DNA of 64,000 bases from Desmodesmus armatus (GCA_007449985.2 VIIQ02000085.1:372001-436000); one strand, 5' to 3'; positions 35,276-47,657 are shown, counted from the stretch's first letter. The notes: a model not told the origin generated them from the letters alone. Program-made: numbers and translations.

Positions 35276-38200
35276 ATGCAACGCCACAGGTTTGAGATGT
35301 ACAGGAAGAGCTTCCCTCCTCAGTCACATCTCTTGTACAAAGGCTTGCAGAAGCCTCGCCGTTCAAGGGCTGAGCACGCTTTAGAGGTTCCACGGCTCCT
35401 GTCCTCCATCTCGGGCTATCGTATCACCCCACAGGTTCGTCACAGCGCGCTGGCACGAGGACCTAATCACGCTTGTCCATGCTGACCCATGACGATGCGC
35501 ATCTGTCTGGTGCCCCTGAGGCCGCGCTATGTTTCAATGAATTACACGGCACTTGGAGGGCCTTTGCACGGCACAACAGTGTGCATCCCGGTTTCTCAGT
35601 GCATCCTGCTGCTGTTGCTGCTCTTCATGTGCGTTCTGTGCAGAAGATGGGGCTTCTTGCAGCAGGCCTGCAGCTGTTTCTTGCATGGCGGTATCTGGCG
35701 GGTTTGGTGGAGGGCTTTGAGTCCAGAGGGGTGGCATGTCTGTGGGACATGTGGGCGATCGCAGTGTCTGCCTTCGTCATTGCTCAAGTTGCCAAGCACT
35801 TGACACCGTGAGTGAAGCTGGCTTTGACAGGAGAGGAGGTCCGAGCAGCTTGCACCAGCAGCATTTGACTGGCACGGGTTGGCAGTGTCCCCTTGTCCAT
35901 CATCTTTACACAGCAGGACATATGCAGCCAGGCACTGTGTCGACAGCTGTAGCTCAGCAGCCAATGCTGCAAGGTAGCTGCAGGCTTTGTTCATCGTCGC
36001 TGACAATGTGCTCTCTGCTTCTGGCACTTTCCCCTTCGATTCTGTTCCCGCCCACAGGAAGCCGGTTGATGTTGATGAGGAGCTTGACCTAGTGCTGCCT
36101 GACCAATGCAGCAGCCTGGCAGGCCCCCCCAGGGTCAAGGAGGGTCAGGAGCTCACAGTGCCACGGCAGCAGTATTCAGCATCATGCAAGGGGGAGGTGC
36201 TGCTGTTGGGTCACGAAGAGGAGGATGAGGAGGACATGGGCACTATCAAGCGCAGGGCACAGGTGTGCTGGGGTTTGGCAGGTCAAAGGGAGGCTTTTGT
36301 TGGAGGCCCCTATGTGCGCGATATACCTTGCTGCAGCAGCAACAGCCACAGCAGCGGCATTACACAACAGACTAGCGTCACATTTGCACACCTCATACGG
36401 CGTCATGCAACGTGTGTCCTACGGCGTCATACGGTGTGTGTCCTGACGGCTCCTGCTGTCTCTGCCTGCTTTCACCATGTGCAGGAGGAGGCGGCAGCTA
36501 AGCTTGCCAAGTATCGTGCAGAGGTACAGCAGCTGCTGGCCAGCATCCGCAAGGAGGCCAGCGGCAGCAGCAGCAGCCCGGTCAGCTCCCAGCTGCTGTT
36601 CCAACTGGCGGACCAGCTGTTTGCCTCATCCATCAACCTGTCAGAGTTTGTGGAGCTGGGCGGTGTGCCTGTGGTGGTGGAGGCAGTGCGGGCGCTCACA
36701 CGCAGCCTGGCTGTGGCGCAGCAGCAGCCCCAACAGCACCTGGAGATAGAGGAGGTGGAGCAGCCGCAGCAGCAGCAGCAGGCGCTGCAGGCAGCTGCCC
36801 TGCCGGCTATGCTGCAGGTGGGTACCAGGCGGTGTGCTGGCTTGGCCGTTGGTGGTCGGTGGTGGCAGATGCAGCAGCGGCCATGCTCCTTCAGCAGGGC
36901 TTTTGTGGTCAGTGTGCCTTTTGGCTGCACTTCAGCAGTAGTCTAGGTGGCTTGCTTGCTGCAGGGGCATTTGGGCATTTTCGGAGGGATCTGCTGATCA
37001 CACCCTTGACTTGACGTCTTGTAGGCTTGTGATCTGATTGGGACTTTGTAGCAGTCTATCTTGGGGTCTGGTGCCACCTTCATTCACACTCTGCTGCGTT
37101 TTATCTCCTTCCATTTTGTGTACTGCACAGGCCACCTGGGTGCTGTTGCAGCTGGCCCAGGGCCCCCCAGCCTGCAGGGCAGCCGTGCAGGACACACAGT
37201 GCAGCAGAGGCCTGCTAGCAGCGGCACAGACTGTTGCGGGCCTGCCGCCTGCAGCAGCAGGTGCCAGCGAGGCAGTCTTGCGCAACATCTGGTGGACGCT
37301 GCTGTCAGGGTGCTGCGTGCCCACACCAGCACCGCAGGGCAGCGGCAGCAACGGTTCCAGGGATGCGCTCTTGCAGCTGTACCAGGAGTATGGGGCGGTG
37401 TCTATGTTGGAACAGTTGGTCTCTTTGCGCCATGGCATGAGTGCTGGTTGGGTGGCAGCGGCTCACCTAGGCCTCTTCATGCAGCTGGGGCACCAGCAGC
37501 AGCAGCTGCAGCAGGGCGCGGCACCTGAGCAGCAGCAGCAGCAGCAGCGGGCGGCTGGCGGCAGCAGTGCCCTGGTGCTTGGCCTATCAGAGGCAGCTGT
37601 GCAGGCGATGCTGACAGAGGAGAGCCTGACCGGGCTGTGCTACATGATGGTGCACTTGCGCCTGGAGCAGCAGCAGCCAGCACAGGACCTGATGAAGCAG
37701 CAGCTCTGCAGCCGCATGCGGTCCCTAGTGGAGGGCATGCTGCACTACCTGCTCACCTTCCACAGCGCTGAGCTGCTGCAGCAGCTGCTGGAGCTGCAGC
37801 TGCTAGGCTGCTTTGCTGCCCGCTGCCACCCCAGGCTGGGCCGTATGGTTGTGTGTCAGCTGCTGTCCAGCAAGGGGCAGGAGGTTATGGCGGCGGTGGA
37901 AGAGGGATATGAGCTTGACGTCCCCCTGGCCTTGGCCCAGATCATCCCTCTCAAGGTGCACGTGAAGCTTCCAGCACCAGCTCCCTCCCCAGCACCTGCA
38001 GCGGCAGCCGGACAGCAGCCAGACAATGGAGAGATAGAGCCGGAAGGGGCGGGCCAGCAGCAGCAGGATCAGGAGCAGCAGTCGGATGACCTGTACACAG
38101 ACATCCTCGCGTCCAGGCTGCTGCTGCAGCATCAGCGCCTTGGGGAGCTGCTGTCAGCATTCTGTGAGGAGTTGCAGGCGCCGCCGGATGCGCTGCAGCA

Positions 38201-39251
38201 GCAGCGGCAGCAGCTGGCCGCCAGCAACCCTGTGGCAGCAGCAGCGGACGCAGCAGCGCAGGAGAGCAGCGTGGTGACGGCGGGGCTGGCGCTGGTGCAG
38301 CACCTCATGAGCCGCGACCTGCAGCTGCAGGCTGCACAGCATGTTCGTGGCGACTGTGTGTCTGATTCCAACAGCAGCAGTGCCAGCAGCAAGAGCCTAG
38401 ATGGGGCGCTTGCCATGCCCGACCACACTGGCACATACAGCAAAGTTGTGGCAGGCATGATGGTCCCGGAGTGCCTGCCAGCAGGCAGCAACAGCAGCAG
38501 CGCCTGTGCGGCAGACATGACGCTGCCAGCGGATGACACCAGCAGCGCTGGCACTGCCGCGGATGCGGCTGCCGCTGCGCCGCGCGCAGGGCAGGTGGTG
38601 TTCAAGTTTGGGGAGCAGGTGCATGCAGTGGATGCGGCCACGTTCAAGCAGATCCGGCGCTGCTCGACCCTTGTGTCCAGCATCCTGGGTCGTGTGCGCA
38701 GCACGCAGCAGCGCACGCAGCAGGAGCCAGTGACTGTGCTGGCGATCCCGCAGTTCACAGACGAGGCCAACTGCTGGGTGCTGCGCTGTCTGGAGCGCTG
38801 GCTCAGCACAAAGGCCCTGCTAGGGTTTTCTGTCCTGCAGGCCGCAAAGCTCTGGGTGGCCGCAGACTTCCTGCAGGTGGATGACCTGCAGGTTGCATGC
38901 GAGGACGTGATCGCAGCAGGGTTCAGGCAGGATCCGCAGGAACATGCACCGGTTGCGCTGGAGCTGTGCGCACGGCATGTCGACTCTAGCAGCCGCCTGC
39001 TCCGGCTCCTGGTGCAGCAGCTGCTGCTGGGCTGCAGCACAAACTGCAGCAACAGCAGCGGTGCCGCGCAAGCCACTGCCAGCGGTTTGCAGGTGCAGGG
39101 GGAGGGGCTGCAGCTGCTGCGCGGGCTGTTGCAGCATCACACGAGTGTGTTGATGCCTGTGCTGCATGCGGAGCTGCGGGACCGGCTGGTTACGCTGTGC
39201 ATGCTGAATGCTGGCCAGGATGCGGATGACCCTACCGCGGTCGTCGGGTGA
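35276..39251 (+). CDS. Large ARM-like repeat / BTB domain protein with N-terminal hydrophobic segment
   Basis: Five exons: 35276-35434, 35644-35807, 36058-36262, 36485-36817, 37131-39251. About 993 residues, phases consistent. The start is uncertain: the ATG at 35276 (MQRHRFEMYRK) needs no upstream exon, but 35204, or a spliced start at 34969 or 34903, is possible. Exon 2 encodes one or two hydrophobic segments (KMGLLAAGLQLFLAWRYLAG; WDMWAIAVSAFVIAQ). A long helical region follows with ARM/HEAT-like leucine patterns, broken by Gln and Ala/Ser runs. Near residue 774 a BTB/POZ-like domain begins (VVFKFGEQVHAVDAATFKQI, LVSSILGRV, FTDEANCWVLRCLERWLST, LQAAKLWVAADFLQVDDLQV). BTB proteins often act as Cullin-3 adaptors; here function is unknown. 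The BTB call is a pattern match by eye. Confidence 0.72.
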
Positions 39252-39327
39252 CAGCACAATGCTGGTGGAGGGGGCGGCTGGTGCTCAGGATAGGGGTTGG
39301 TAATCTGGCTTGGGAAACCTTACCCTA

Positions 39328-39346
39328 CCCCTAAACCCTAAACCCT
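39328..39346. repeat. Interstitial telomere-like tract (CCCTAAA)
   Basis: About 2.5 units of CCCTAAA, the Arabidopsis-type telomere repeat used by many green algae, preceded by a degenerate TACCC unit. Confidence 0.7.
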
Positions 39347-39382
39347 GGCTGCGTGGTTTGTGTGGCTTAGCTTGACACGAAT

Positions 39383-39454
39383 GGGCAGTCCCATGCTGCT
39401 GGCAAAGGGCAGTCGCATGCTGCTGGCAAAGGGCAGTCGCATGCTGCTGGCGAA
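39383..39454. repeat. 24-bp tandem repeat, 3 units
   Basis: Units start at 39383, 39407 and 39431, with single-base differences. Confidence 0.88.
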
Positions 39455-41342
39455 CTGCGCATGCACCAATGTATCGTTTGTGTGTGCTGGTGTACGGTTG
39501 TGTCGTGTGTTGATTTGCTTGGTGCCTTTCCAGTGGCCTCCCAGCAGCAGCAGCTGTCGCCAGGCCCAGCCAGCACATCTGTCCTGGTCTGCTGGTTTTT
39601 TGGTGTAGCTCTGACGCAGTATCCCTATCAGTTTTGGGTTGCAGCATATGCTCAGGTTATCGTCATGCAGTGTTGTGCTGGTTGGTGTGTTTATGGCGCT
39701 AATGTGCTACTGGTTGTGGCCACTGTGGGAGCATGATCACTCCAGGAACATGTGGTGCGCAAGGGCTGCATAGCCACGCCGCTACAGGATCAGTTCACCC
39801 TGATATGGCCGTGATGGGCAGTCGCTCAGCCCTGTTATCAGTAAGGTGCTTGCATTTGGCCGGGGGCCTGCAGCCGCACAGATGGTGCATCGGCCTGCAA
39901 ATGCCACTTTACAATCAGTCCATGCCAGCACAGGTGTCAGCACAGCCCCCTTGTGCATCAGTAAGGCTTGCAACCCACTGCCCAATACGTGCTGGGTGGA
40001 GGCAGTTGTCCTCTGCGGAAAACGGGCAGGGGCCGGCTGTGCCCCTCCTGTTTCGACTGGTGGTTTTTAGGGGCCGACGGGCGGTGGCTTCACTGGGCAC
40101 GTGAGAATGGCGTGCTCGGTCACACTGTTGTGCTTGCTCGGTCACACTGTCGTGCTTTCAGGGCCTTGCGGGAGGGCTGTCAGCTGTCTGCTCTTGCACA
40201 GGGCCGAGGTTGTATATCTGCTTTTCAGAATGCTGCCCATTCAGTGTGAGGCATCAGCTGCAGCATCGTCAGTGGTGGGGCGGCCACGCACAAGCAGGCT
40301 GCCCCTCCCACACCATTCAAATGCTGGCAACGCCTTCTTTCCTTGCTGTGTTGCCTGCCTGTCGTTTCCCATCATATACAGGGCAAAGTCAGGTGTTTGT
40401 TACCTCTGCATTTGTATAGCATCAGCGTTGGCTGCGCGGTTTGCACGGCAGCATGCCTAGTAAGATACCCCAGTTTATGTGCGTTTCTGGCCATGGGCAG
40501 GTGGCTGAGCAGGGTGTCTTGAAACCGTAGCATGGACACAATCCAATCCCTAATGGGTGTCATTTCTGTGCTGGGAATTCATGGGTGCTTCCTGAGGACT
40601 GTTTTGAGTGAGGATTGGCTGTAGTCGTATGCTTGCCAAGGGCACTTCTTGCCGTCTTATTCAAGGCAGCATCGGGCGTGAGGGTATCCAACCCCAACTG
40701 GTTGGGACGAGTTTCTGGCTTACAGGCAGTCGTTGCAGCATGAGCGCAGCGCAATAAAGCGTCTTGTTGCTTGTATACCTCTATTCCTGCACAGCAATTT
40801 GACGTCCAGCATTATCTGGGGAATTCGTGCACCGTGCACTGTGAGTGTTGCAGGTCTGCTGGCGCTGCTGCCTTTGCTCGTGATCGAGGCATTGCGAGTC
40901 ACCAGCAGCTTGCGCAGTGTGACATTAAAGCTACTTCCTGCCTGCACACGCCTGTCGACTTTGGTTGAGCTGCCTCTTGCCTGCACGCGTAAGCCTGTCC
41001 ACTCTTTATTTTGGTTGCTCGCTTGGTATGATCTGGCTCGCTTGGTATGATCTGGGCGAGATTCTCTTGACTCTTGTATGGTGAGTTACGTCCTGTCTGT
41101 TTCACCTGCCGTGCGCAGTGGGCTGCAGGCGCTGCGTCTGCAGCTGATCCGTGTCGTTCGGCCCCCTGCGGCGACCAGCCAGCATGCTGGCAGCAGGGTT
41201 GGGGCGGTTGAAGTGGTTTGGCTTCTGATGTATGGGCTGGAGTCCACAGGATATTTCTATCTCAGTGGCATCCGTTAGCAACTGAGCCTGCACAGTGGAT
41301 AGATTGGGCAGTGGCCGGTGCCAGTGGGGAGTGTGTTGCTTT

Positions 41343-41409
41343 GGGCCGGCAATGGTTATCCACTTGGGCCGGCAATGGTTATCCACTTGGTGCTGTCGGC
41401 CGACAGCAC
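41343..41409. repeat. 23-bp direct duplication followed by a 20-bp palindrome
   Basis: Units 41343-41365 and 41366-41388 are identical. One base later, 41390-41409 is a perfect loopless palindrome centred on TCGGCCGA. Confidence 0.88.
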
Positions 41410-41705
41410 ACTGCACATACGTGCAAGGCTGTGCGCGCTGGCTTGACAGGTGGTTGTCGTGTCTGCCGTGCAGTGGGCCAGCCCTGTTGATGCTTGCAGG
41501 GTTGTTGCAGTGTTTGTGTGGAAGCAGCAGGTGTGAGGGTAGGGGTGCCAGCGTGTGCTGTCTGTCGACACAGCAGCTGCCTGTGCACCCTACGTGCGTA
41601 GCCTTCTCATATAAGACGTCGAGTGAAGTGATTGGGATGGTGTTCAGATGTATATGGTCTTCAAAAGATCGAGTACATCAAGGGGGGTGGCCTTTGCACA
41701 ACAAA

Positions 41706-41753
41706 CACACATGTGATATTGCACACATGTGATATTGCACACATGTGATATTG
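41706..41753. repeat. 16-bp tandem repeat, 3 units
   Basis: Three identical copies of CACACATGTGATATTG. Confidence 0.9.
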
Positions 41754-43428
41754 GGGGCTGGAGAAGAAGCACTACTGTTGCAGGAGGTTTTGCTGGTGTG
41801 CAGAACAAGCGCTGTAGGGTCCTTTTGCACCCCGCACCTGTGCTGTTGCCTGTGCAGGCAATTGTGCACCAATTCCGTCATGTGGGCTTCATAGCACGTT
41901 GTGGCTTAGCACGACTGCACGAGAGGGCGTGCGTGTGATTGCACAGATGCAGGGTCTGCGGCCATATGCATGGCACAGGCCCAATGGTAATACGGCAGGT
42001 TGGGTGAGAGTGGGCGGTGTCCGTGTGGGCTGATCGCAGCCTGGCACGCCCCGTGGGCGTGCTTCATAGAGACTTCAAAGTGGGGATGCGTTTTGAGGGG
42101 GCTCTGTCTGTAGGATTCACGATGGCCTTCTGGCAGCATGCCATCGATGTGCACGCCCTTGGTGGCGCGGTGAGTGTGATGGCGCGCGGTATTTGTTCTT
42201 TGTTTTTTGAGGTGATTCCAATGCAGCCACAGCTTCCCACCATGTTGGGTGCCTGTTGTGGTAGGGATCTGGCTGGGAGGTGCGGCATATGCAAGGCCGC
42301 GAAGGGGCGTACTCCTGTGTTGGTAGTGCCGATTGGTAGTGCCGATTGGATTGACTGTATTGACAGCATTCACAAGTCTGCTGACCCCCATGACTTTGGA
42401 CCGCTACAAGCGTCCATGGGGATGCAAACTGGCACCCAGCAAAGGGGCCACAAAACAGGGTGGTCAGAGTTGCACACGTGGCTGGCAGTGCAGCTGCTCT
42501 CAGTTGAGGGGCCGCATTGTACTTGAATAGCGCTACCCTGCACCGCACGGCATGTGGCACGGTGTGTCGTGCAGGACACCTCTGACGGCACGCTGTGTCG
42601 GCCTACATGGCAGGTTATACACTTCATTTCAAAGGTGTGAATAGCTTTTGTATGACCACCTATGGATTTTCAGCACATGCGCGCGCTGTTGATAGGTGCT
42701 GTCAGGAGTCGCTCTGTGCGAAGCCCTGTGTGAACTCCTTTACACTATCTGTACTGCGGGGTGGGGGTGCTTCTGGGTGGTCTTGCAGTTGAAATGCGAA
42801 CACTGGTTGTTCGCTGCTCGTGATGGCAGGCTGCTGTGAGTTTGCCCTGTGAGGGTACCCTCTGCAGGCCCCCTTGTGGCTGGCTGATGAACCATCTTCA
42901 TTCGTCCTATGCTCTCGTATGCAGTGACTGTATGATTCGGTAGCAGGGTGGGAGCTCTGTCTGCGCAGCAAGAGTCTGCCGTTGCTTATGCAGCTGTCGG
43001 GTGTTTGGGGAAAGGAGGTGTGCCGTAGGGGCTCTGGGGATGCTGGGGCTGAAACACCCTGAGGGCGGGGTGTGTCATGTCTTAGGGGGCAGGTGGCTGA
43101 ATACTTTGGTGCGTGTTGTTGGTGGCCAGCTGTTCTAGGCATGTGTTGGTCGTGTTGTGTATGCCCTCTGACTGCCTGTGCAGTGTTGTTGCACACAATC
43201 ATTCAGCTACGTCTGCGTCCTGCTTAGGTCCTGCTGTGCGTCTGTCTGTGCTCATGGGTGCAAGCACTGTTGGGGTCCTGCTGTTTGTCCGTCTGTGCTC
43301 ATCGTGCAAGCACTAGGACAAATTGTGCTCAAGTATGCCATGTGTTGCTACTGTACGAATGTGTTGCTACTGTACGGAGGATGTGTTGCTACAACAGAAC
43401 GCCTTTGCAAGGCCTTGGGCAGCCTTGA

Positions 43429-44343
43429 TCACAACAGGTGATCAAGAAGGGCTGCCGCCAGGGGGGCCGCACACAGTGTTTTGTGATCGTGCGCTGCAGC
43501 TGCCCTTGAACCTTGCTGTGCGAACGGCAGCAAGCTGCAACAATGTTCTTCCACGCTGTCGTCTACATGACAGCAATTGTGCACTGATTGATCCTTGATT
43601 TTTGTTGAGCAAACTCTGCCGCTTTCAGCATGACTGTGGTTGCTTCTGTGGTTGCGTTGTGCTGGGAGCTGGCTGTTGAGCTGGGCACATCCTGCACTGC
43701 TCAGCTCCACTACTGTCGAAAGCTTGGTACTGTAATCTACGTGTGAAGTCACAGCTGTGAAGTCACAGGATTGGTGCTGCAAATCAGGAAGGATCAACTG
43801 GTGAAGCTTTGCAGACATCTCCCGCCGTGCCCAGGCACAGCAAGTCAGCCAGACATGTGCAGTTTGAACGCTGTACTCCTGCCAACGGTGCATGTCAATG
43901 CCACACCATCCGCTACAACTGTTGCAACATAGAGGCTTTGCTTCTGCACCAGCGGCATTCACCGGCCTGCTGATCGCACCCACCGTGTCACGCCTAGCAT
44001 GGCCGTACATCATGCAAAAATAGTGCCTACAGTCACATTTGCAGCAGCCGAATGCATCGATTGCCCACTCAGCACCCTGCTGAATGCACATCTGAAGGGT
44101 CCCCTTGGCCGCCAGGGGCAAATGGGCAGCCAGATCTTTGCGGGGTGGCCAGAACAATCTACCATCCAACCCAGCTATTACAGCCCAAATACGTACAGAG
44201 TGTGCGCAATGCGCACGAATAGCCCTATGACCCCACACACTGTTGTGTTGGTAACAAGTCCACCTACTCAACGGCTCTGACTGCATGTGATGCAAGTCAG
44301 AAGCCTTTCCCAGCCTGATCACCTTCAGGGAGCTCACCTGCAC
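43429..44343 (-). other. Open reading frame of 304 codons, doubtful
   Basis: The longest ORF in the gene-poor region. The product is rich in Cys, His and Trp with no recognised domain and no low-complexity tracts like those of real genes here. It may be chance, or a remnant of a mobile element. I do not call it a gene. Confidence 0.2.
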
Positions 44344-44704
44344 AACTGCGCCCAGGACATACCAGCATCAACCCACAGCCAGCAGGCCAAATAGCATGCG
44401 CACAACGCAGCTTGCACAGCACGCTGTCACTGCTGACCACAATGACAACGCTGCAGTTGCGGGCGGGGCTGGCCATGCATCTGACAGTGCGCGACGTCTC
44501 CTCTTCACCATGCCATGCAACCGAATCGCATGCCATGCACATGCAACCAAGCTGCATGCCATGAACATGCATCCCAACTGCATGCCGTGCATCCAACAGT
44601 GCTCAACCCACCACCCAGTCAACAACGAGTACCCCAGTCACCAGCTTGGATCGTAGAAAAGCTGTAGCAGCGGCTGCGCCACATACACATTAGTCATCAT
44701 TGAA

Positions 44705-47433
44705 TTAGTCATCATCACCTCCACCAAAGTCGTCACCGCCCTCGTCAAAGCCACCAGCATCGTCGTCTGCGCTGTTGTCATAATCTCCGCCATCATCCCC
44801 GCCTGCATCGCCGCCTTCGTCGTTGTCGCCGTCTTGTTGGTCGGCGTAGTCTCCGGCAGCTGCCTCAAAGTTCTCGTAGGCCTCCTGCTCCACCTGCAGC
44901 ACCATTCGGTTTGGTTGGTTGTTATTTAAGGTGCCCCAGGGGGGCGCAATCCCCACCGGCTGGCCACAAACAACTCAGTCGAGTAACCCGGCTGCTGGGC
45001 CGATTTGGTTGGTTTTAATTGGTTGTCGCGGAGATTAGCTGCCAGTACAGGGCGCACAGCTGTACTTGCCTGGAATACACCCCCCTCTCTCTTTAACAAA
45101 TTGCCCCCATCTACCAGGCCAAGTCACATGCAAAGTGAGGTTGCTGGCGGGGCATTTGTCCATAGGTGCCGCTGACACCCCCCCCCCCCCCCCCCCCCAC
45201 CCACCCACACCCCTAGGTGAACGCGGTTCTCGGCATTTTCATTGCAAGTCCAACTGCATACCACTGCATGTACAACATCATCAGCAAATACACCTTTGGC
45301 TGTCACGTTGTGGATGTATCGGATGGTTTGGACCAAAAAGGGTGCACACATGTCAACTCACCTGTGTGTCGTCCTGCCTGTTGTCCTCGTCATCAACAGC
45401 ATCAGGCACCCCGTCACCATCAGCATCAGCATCAGGCACCCCGTCACCATCCTCGTCACGCTGCATCAGCGCATCTTCCTCAAGCTGGGCCAGTGCCATC
45501 TCCTCTGACACCTGAACACATTGCCACACACATCATTGCAATTAGTCATCATGACATGTACCCGCACACATGTAACAGTACGTACATGCATGCCAATTTT
45601 CCTTTCCGGTTTCCAAGGGGCCGTACCCCCCACTGGCTGGCCGAAGCGTCGAAATACCCCGACCGCCGGGGGCCGGAAGCTTGAGCCTCACTGATGAGGG
45701 ACCCCCAACACGCCTTACATCCAGGAGGTGCCCAGCGCCCGGACAATGCATGTCAGTTGACACCTGCCTGTGACCTTCAAGCATGGAAAGGCCATGAAGC
45801 TTGCTCCAAGCAACTCATCCAAGAAGCTCAGGTATACGATCGTGCATCGCAATGAAGCCCAGGAGAGCTCATTGCGTCACTCGCTGTATCTGGAGGATGA
45901 ATGGAACTCAAAACTACGCTTACTTACTGCAGTGATTGGACAACAATTGGGGCAGGAAGCTACTAGTAGTACCACGACACCCACCTGCTGTTCCCAGGCT
46001 GCATCCACATCATCAGTGGCCCCTCCACCCAGCCTGCCAAAGCCGCCAGCAGCAGCACCAGCACCAGCACCCCCCATCATCATGCCCCCAGCCCCCATGG
46101 GCCTGCTGCTGTAGTGGGTGGTGTGCGCGCTGCCGCCACCACTAACCACCTTCTTGAGCAATTTGCCAATTAGGCTGTGGTGCTGCTGCTGCTGCGGCTG
46201 CTGCGGCTGCTGCTGTTGGGGGTACTGCTGAGGGGCTGGGTGAGCAGCTGGCCTCGGGCCACCTGCAACACCGCCTGGACGCGAAGGGGAAACAGCAGTA
46301 GGAACGTCATTGAGGCAAATCACAATCTTGACTAAAGCTTGCTGCCTTACGAGCCCCGGAGACAGCTCCTCACAAATTTGAAAATTCGATCTTAGCCAAC
46401 TTGACCCCCCAGCTTCTGCTAGGTGGCCACACCAAGCCAGACAACCACTCCAGCTACTGCCTATAGTACCAGCAATGTACTGCCAGCAGAGCAGGGGCAG
46501 GCAGGGCGTGCCGTGGTACAAAAAGAAAGGATTGAAGCATACCAGGTTGATCCACACACAGCCATCAGACGGCACATTCCGTCATGATGAGCTCTCACAT
46601 CAGACTGCTGGTGTGCCGTCCTGTTGCTCACCCTTGGGTTTGACCAGCTTTGCCAGCAGCAGCCCGTCAGGCAGGCTGCTCAGGCCGCTGAGCGGTTGCC
46701 AACGCAGGGAGCCGTCAGGACGATGCGTCTGCATGGGGCGGAAGGAAACGGACAGCGCGAAAGGTCGGCGCATAGACGTTCCTAAGGAAACCAGGAGACT
46801 TGTGTGTGTTGACACATGCCTTGCAACGCGTGCGTTCAAGTTGGTGCAGCCGTCCATTCAAGCAAGGCCAGAGATGAGCCATATCGCCACAACAAAAGGT
46901 CACATATGGTCCCAGCCTGCAACTGTGCGTCGGCATTTGTTGGTGAGTACGCCCCTGCCCTCAGTAGGCTGCACAAGGTAAAGTTTGCTCCCTGGTGGTG
47001 CAGTGACCCCCCCCCCCCCGGCTCAGCAGTACCTGCAGGTAGATGTCTGCTGATGCAGGCAGGTGAGTGGTGCGCAGCAGCGCTGCAGCCACGTCATCCA
47101 GGCTGGACACCTCCACATCTATCTCTGGTGCAGCATCAGGCACATCCTCTGCAGCAAGATTGTGATTACACTGGGTCATGGGATGCAGCGGTTGGAACAT
47201 CGAGAAGTTGAAAGGTGTTGTTGTTGCTGCTGACAAAGACGATGCTGGGTGGATTCAGTGGGGTGATGGCAGTGTGGATGCTTGGGTGGTGAGGGGACCA
47301 GTGACCAGGGCGAGGGTGAGGAGAGAGAGAGCCTGCTGGGCTCGAAAGGCAGCCATACAGCTGGAAGAGCACGATACAAGGACTTACCAACAACGTTTTC
47401 AACCACCAGATACTTGATTGTGCGGAGACTCAT
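44705..47433 (-). CDS. Unrecognised 295-residue protein: globular N-terminus, Gln/Gly linker, acidic Asp-Gly repeats
   Basis: Six exons: 47388-47433, 47033-47148, 46632-46728, 45985-46274, 45362-45511, 44705-44893. They total 888 nt, every junction in phase. Residues 1-85 (MSLRTIKYLVVENVVED, LDDVAAALLRTTHLPASADI, LRWQPLSGLSSLPDGLLLAK) look like a compact alpha/beta domain, perhaps ubiquitin-like in outline (guess). Next come a Gln/Pro tract, a basic amphipathic stretch (HHSLIGKLLKKVV), and a Gly/Met-rich linker (GAGGMMMGGAGAGAAAGGFG). The C-terminal third is strongly acidic with two DGDGVPDA units, like thrombospondin type 3 calcium-binding repeats, and a DDDAGGFDEGGDDFGGGDDD end. No signal peptide or membrane segment. 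Calcium binding is an inference. Confidence 0.7.
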
Positions 47434-47477
47434 GGAAAAGGTCAGCCAGTGCTGTGCTGACTGGACTGGCTGGCACA

Positions 47478-47657
47478 ATGTCAGAGCGGGCCCTCGCGTC
47501 CCTTCAGAAGTATCAATACGATGTGAAACACTTTTTTGGGTCCTTCAACAGCCAATGGGCGCCTCTACTGCGATCAAGTGCGGACCAGTCACAGCATGCT
47601 TGGGTGACAACGTGCGGTAGCTTGTCAAATGCAGCCAAACTGATCAAAAGTAGATGA
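47478..47657 (+). CDS. Hypothetical ORF or first exon
   Basis: ATG in an ACAATG context, 44 bp from the divergent acidic-protein start. The product begins MSERALASLQKYQYDVKHFF and reads as a plausible helical segment. It may be a first exon ending at 47603 (GTGACA donor) with further exons downstream, or an unspliced 59-residue ORF. No family recognised. Such a short gap between opposite start codons is unusual, which lowers confidence. Confidence 0.35.
   Translation: MSERALASLQKYQYDVKHFFGSFNSQWAPLLRSSADQSQHAWVTTCGSLSNAAKLIKSR

Larger units (their letters stand above)
39252..44704. other. Gene-poor 5.4-kb convergent region
   Basis: It separates the ARM/BTB stop and the acidic-gene stop. I see no exon with family landmarks on either strand. 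It holds a telomere-like tract, several short tandem duplications (listed separately) and further small ones, for example near 41028, 42330, 43220, 43340 and 43745. Long transcripts or 3' UTRs may cover part of it. Confidence 0.5.

Noticed and set aside
41350..41388. TTATCCAC motifs as bacterial DnaA boxes
   Set aside because: They occur because a 23-bp unit is duplicated. The DNA is eukaryotic and there is no origin context.
43429..44343. 304-codon ORF as a real gene
   Set aside because: No recognisable motif, an odd Cys/His/Trp-rich composition and no intron structure like neighbouring genes. Kept only as a low-confidence feature.
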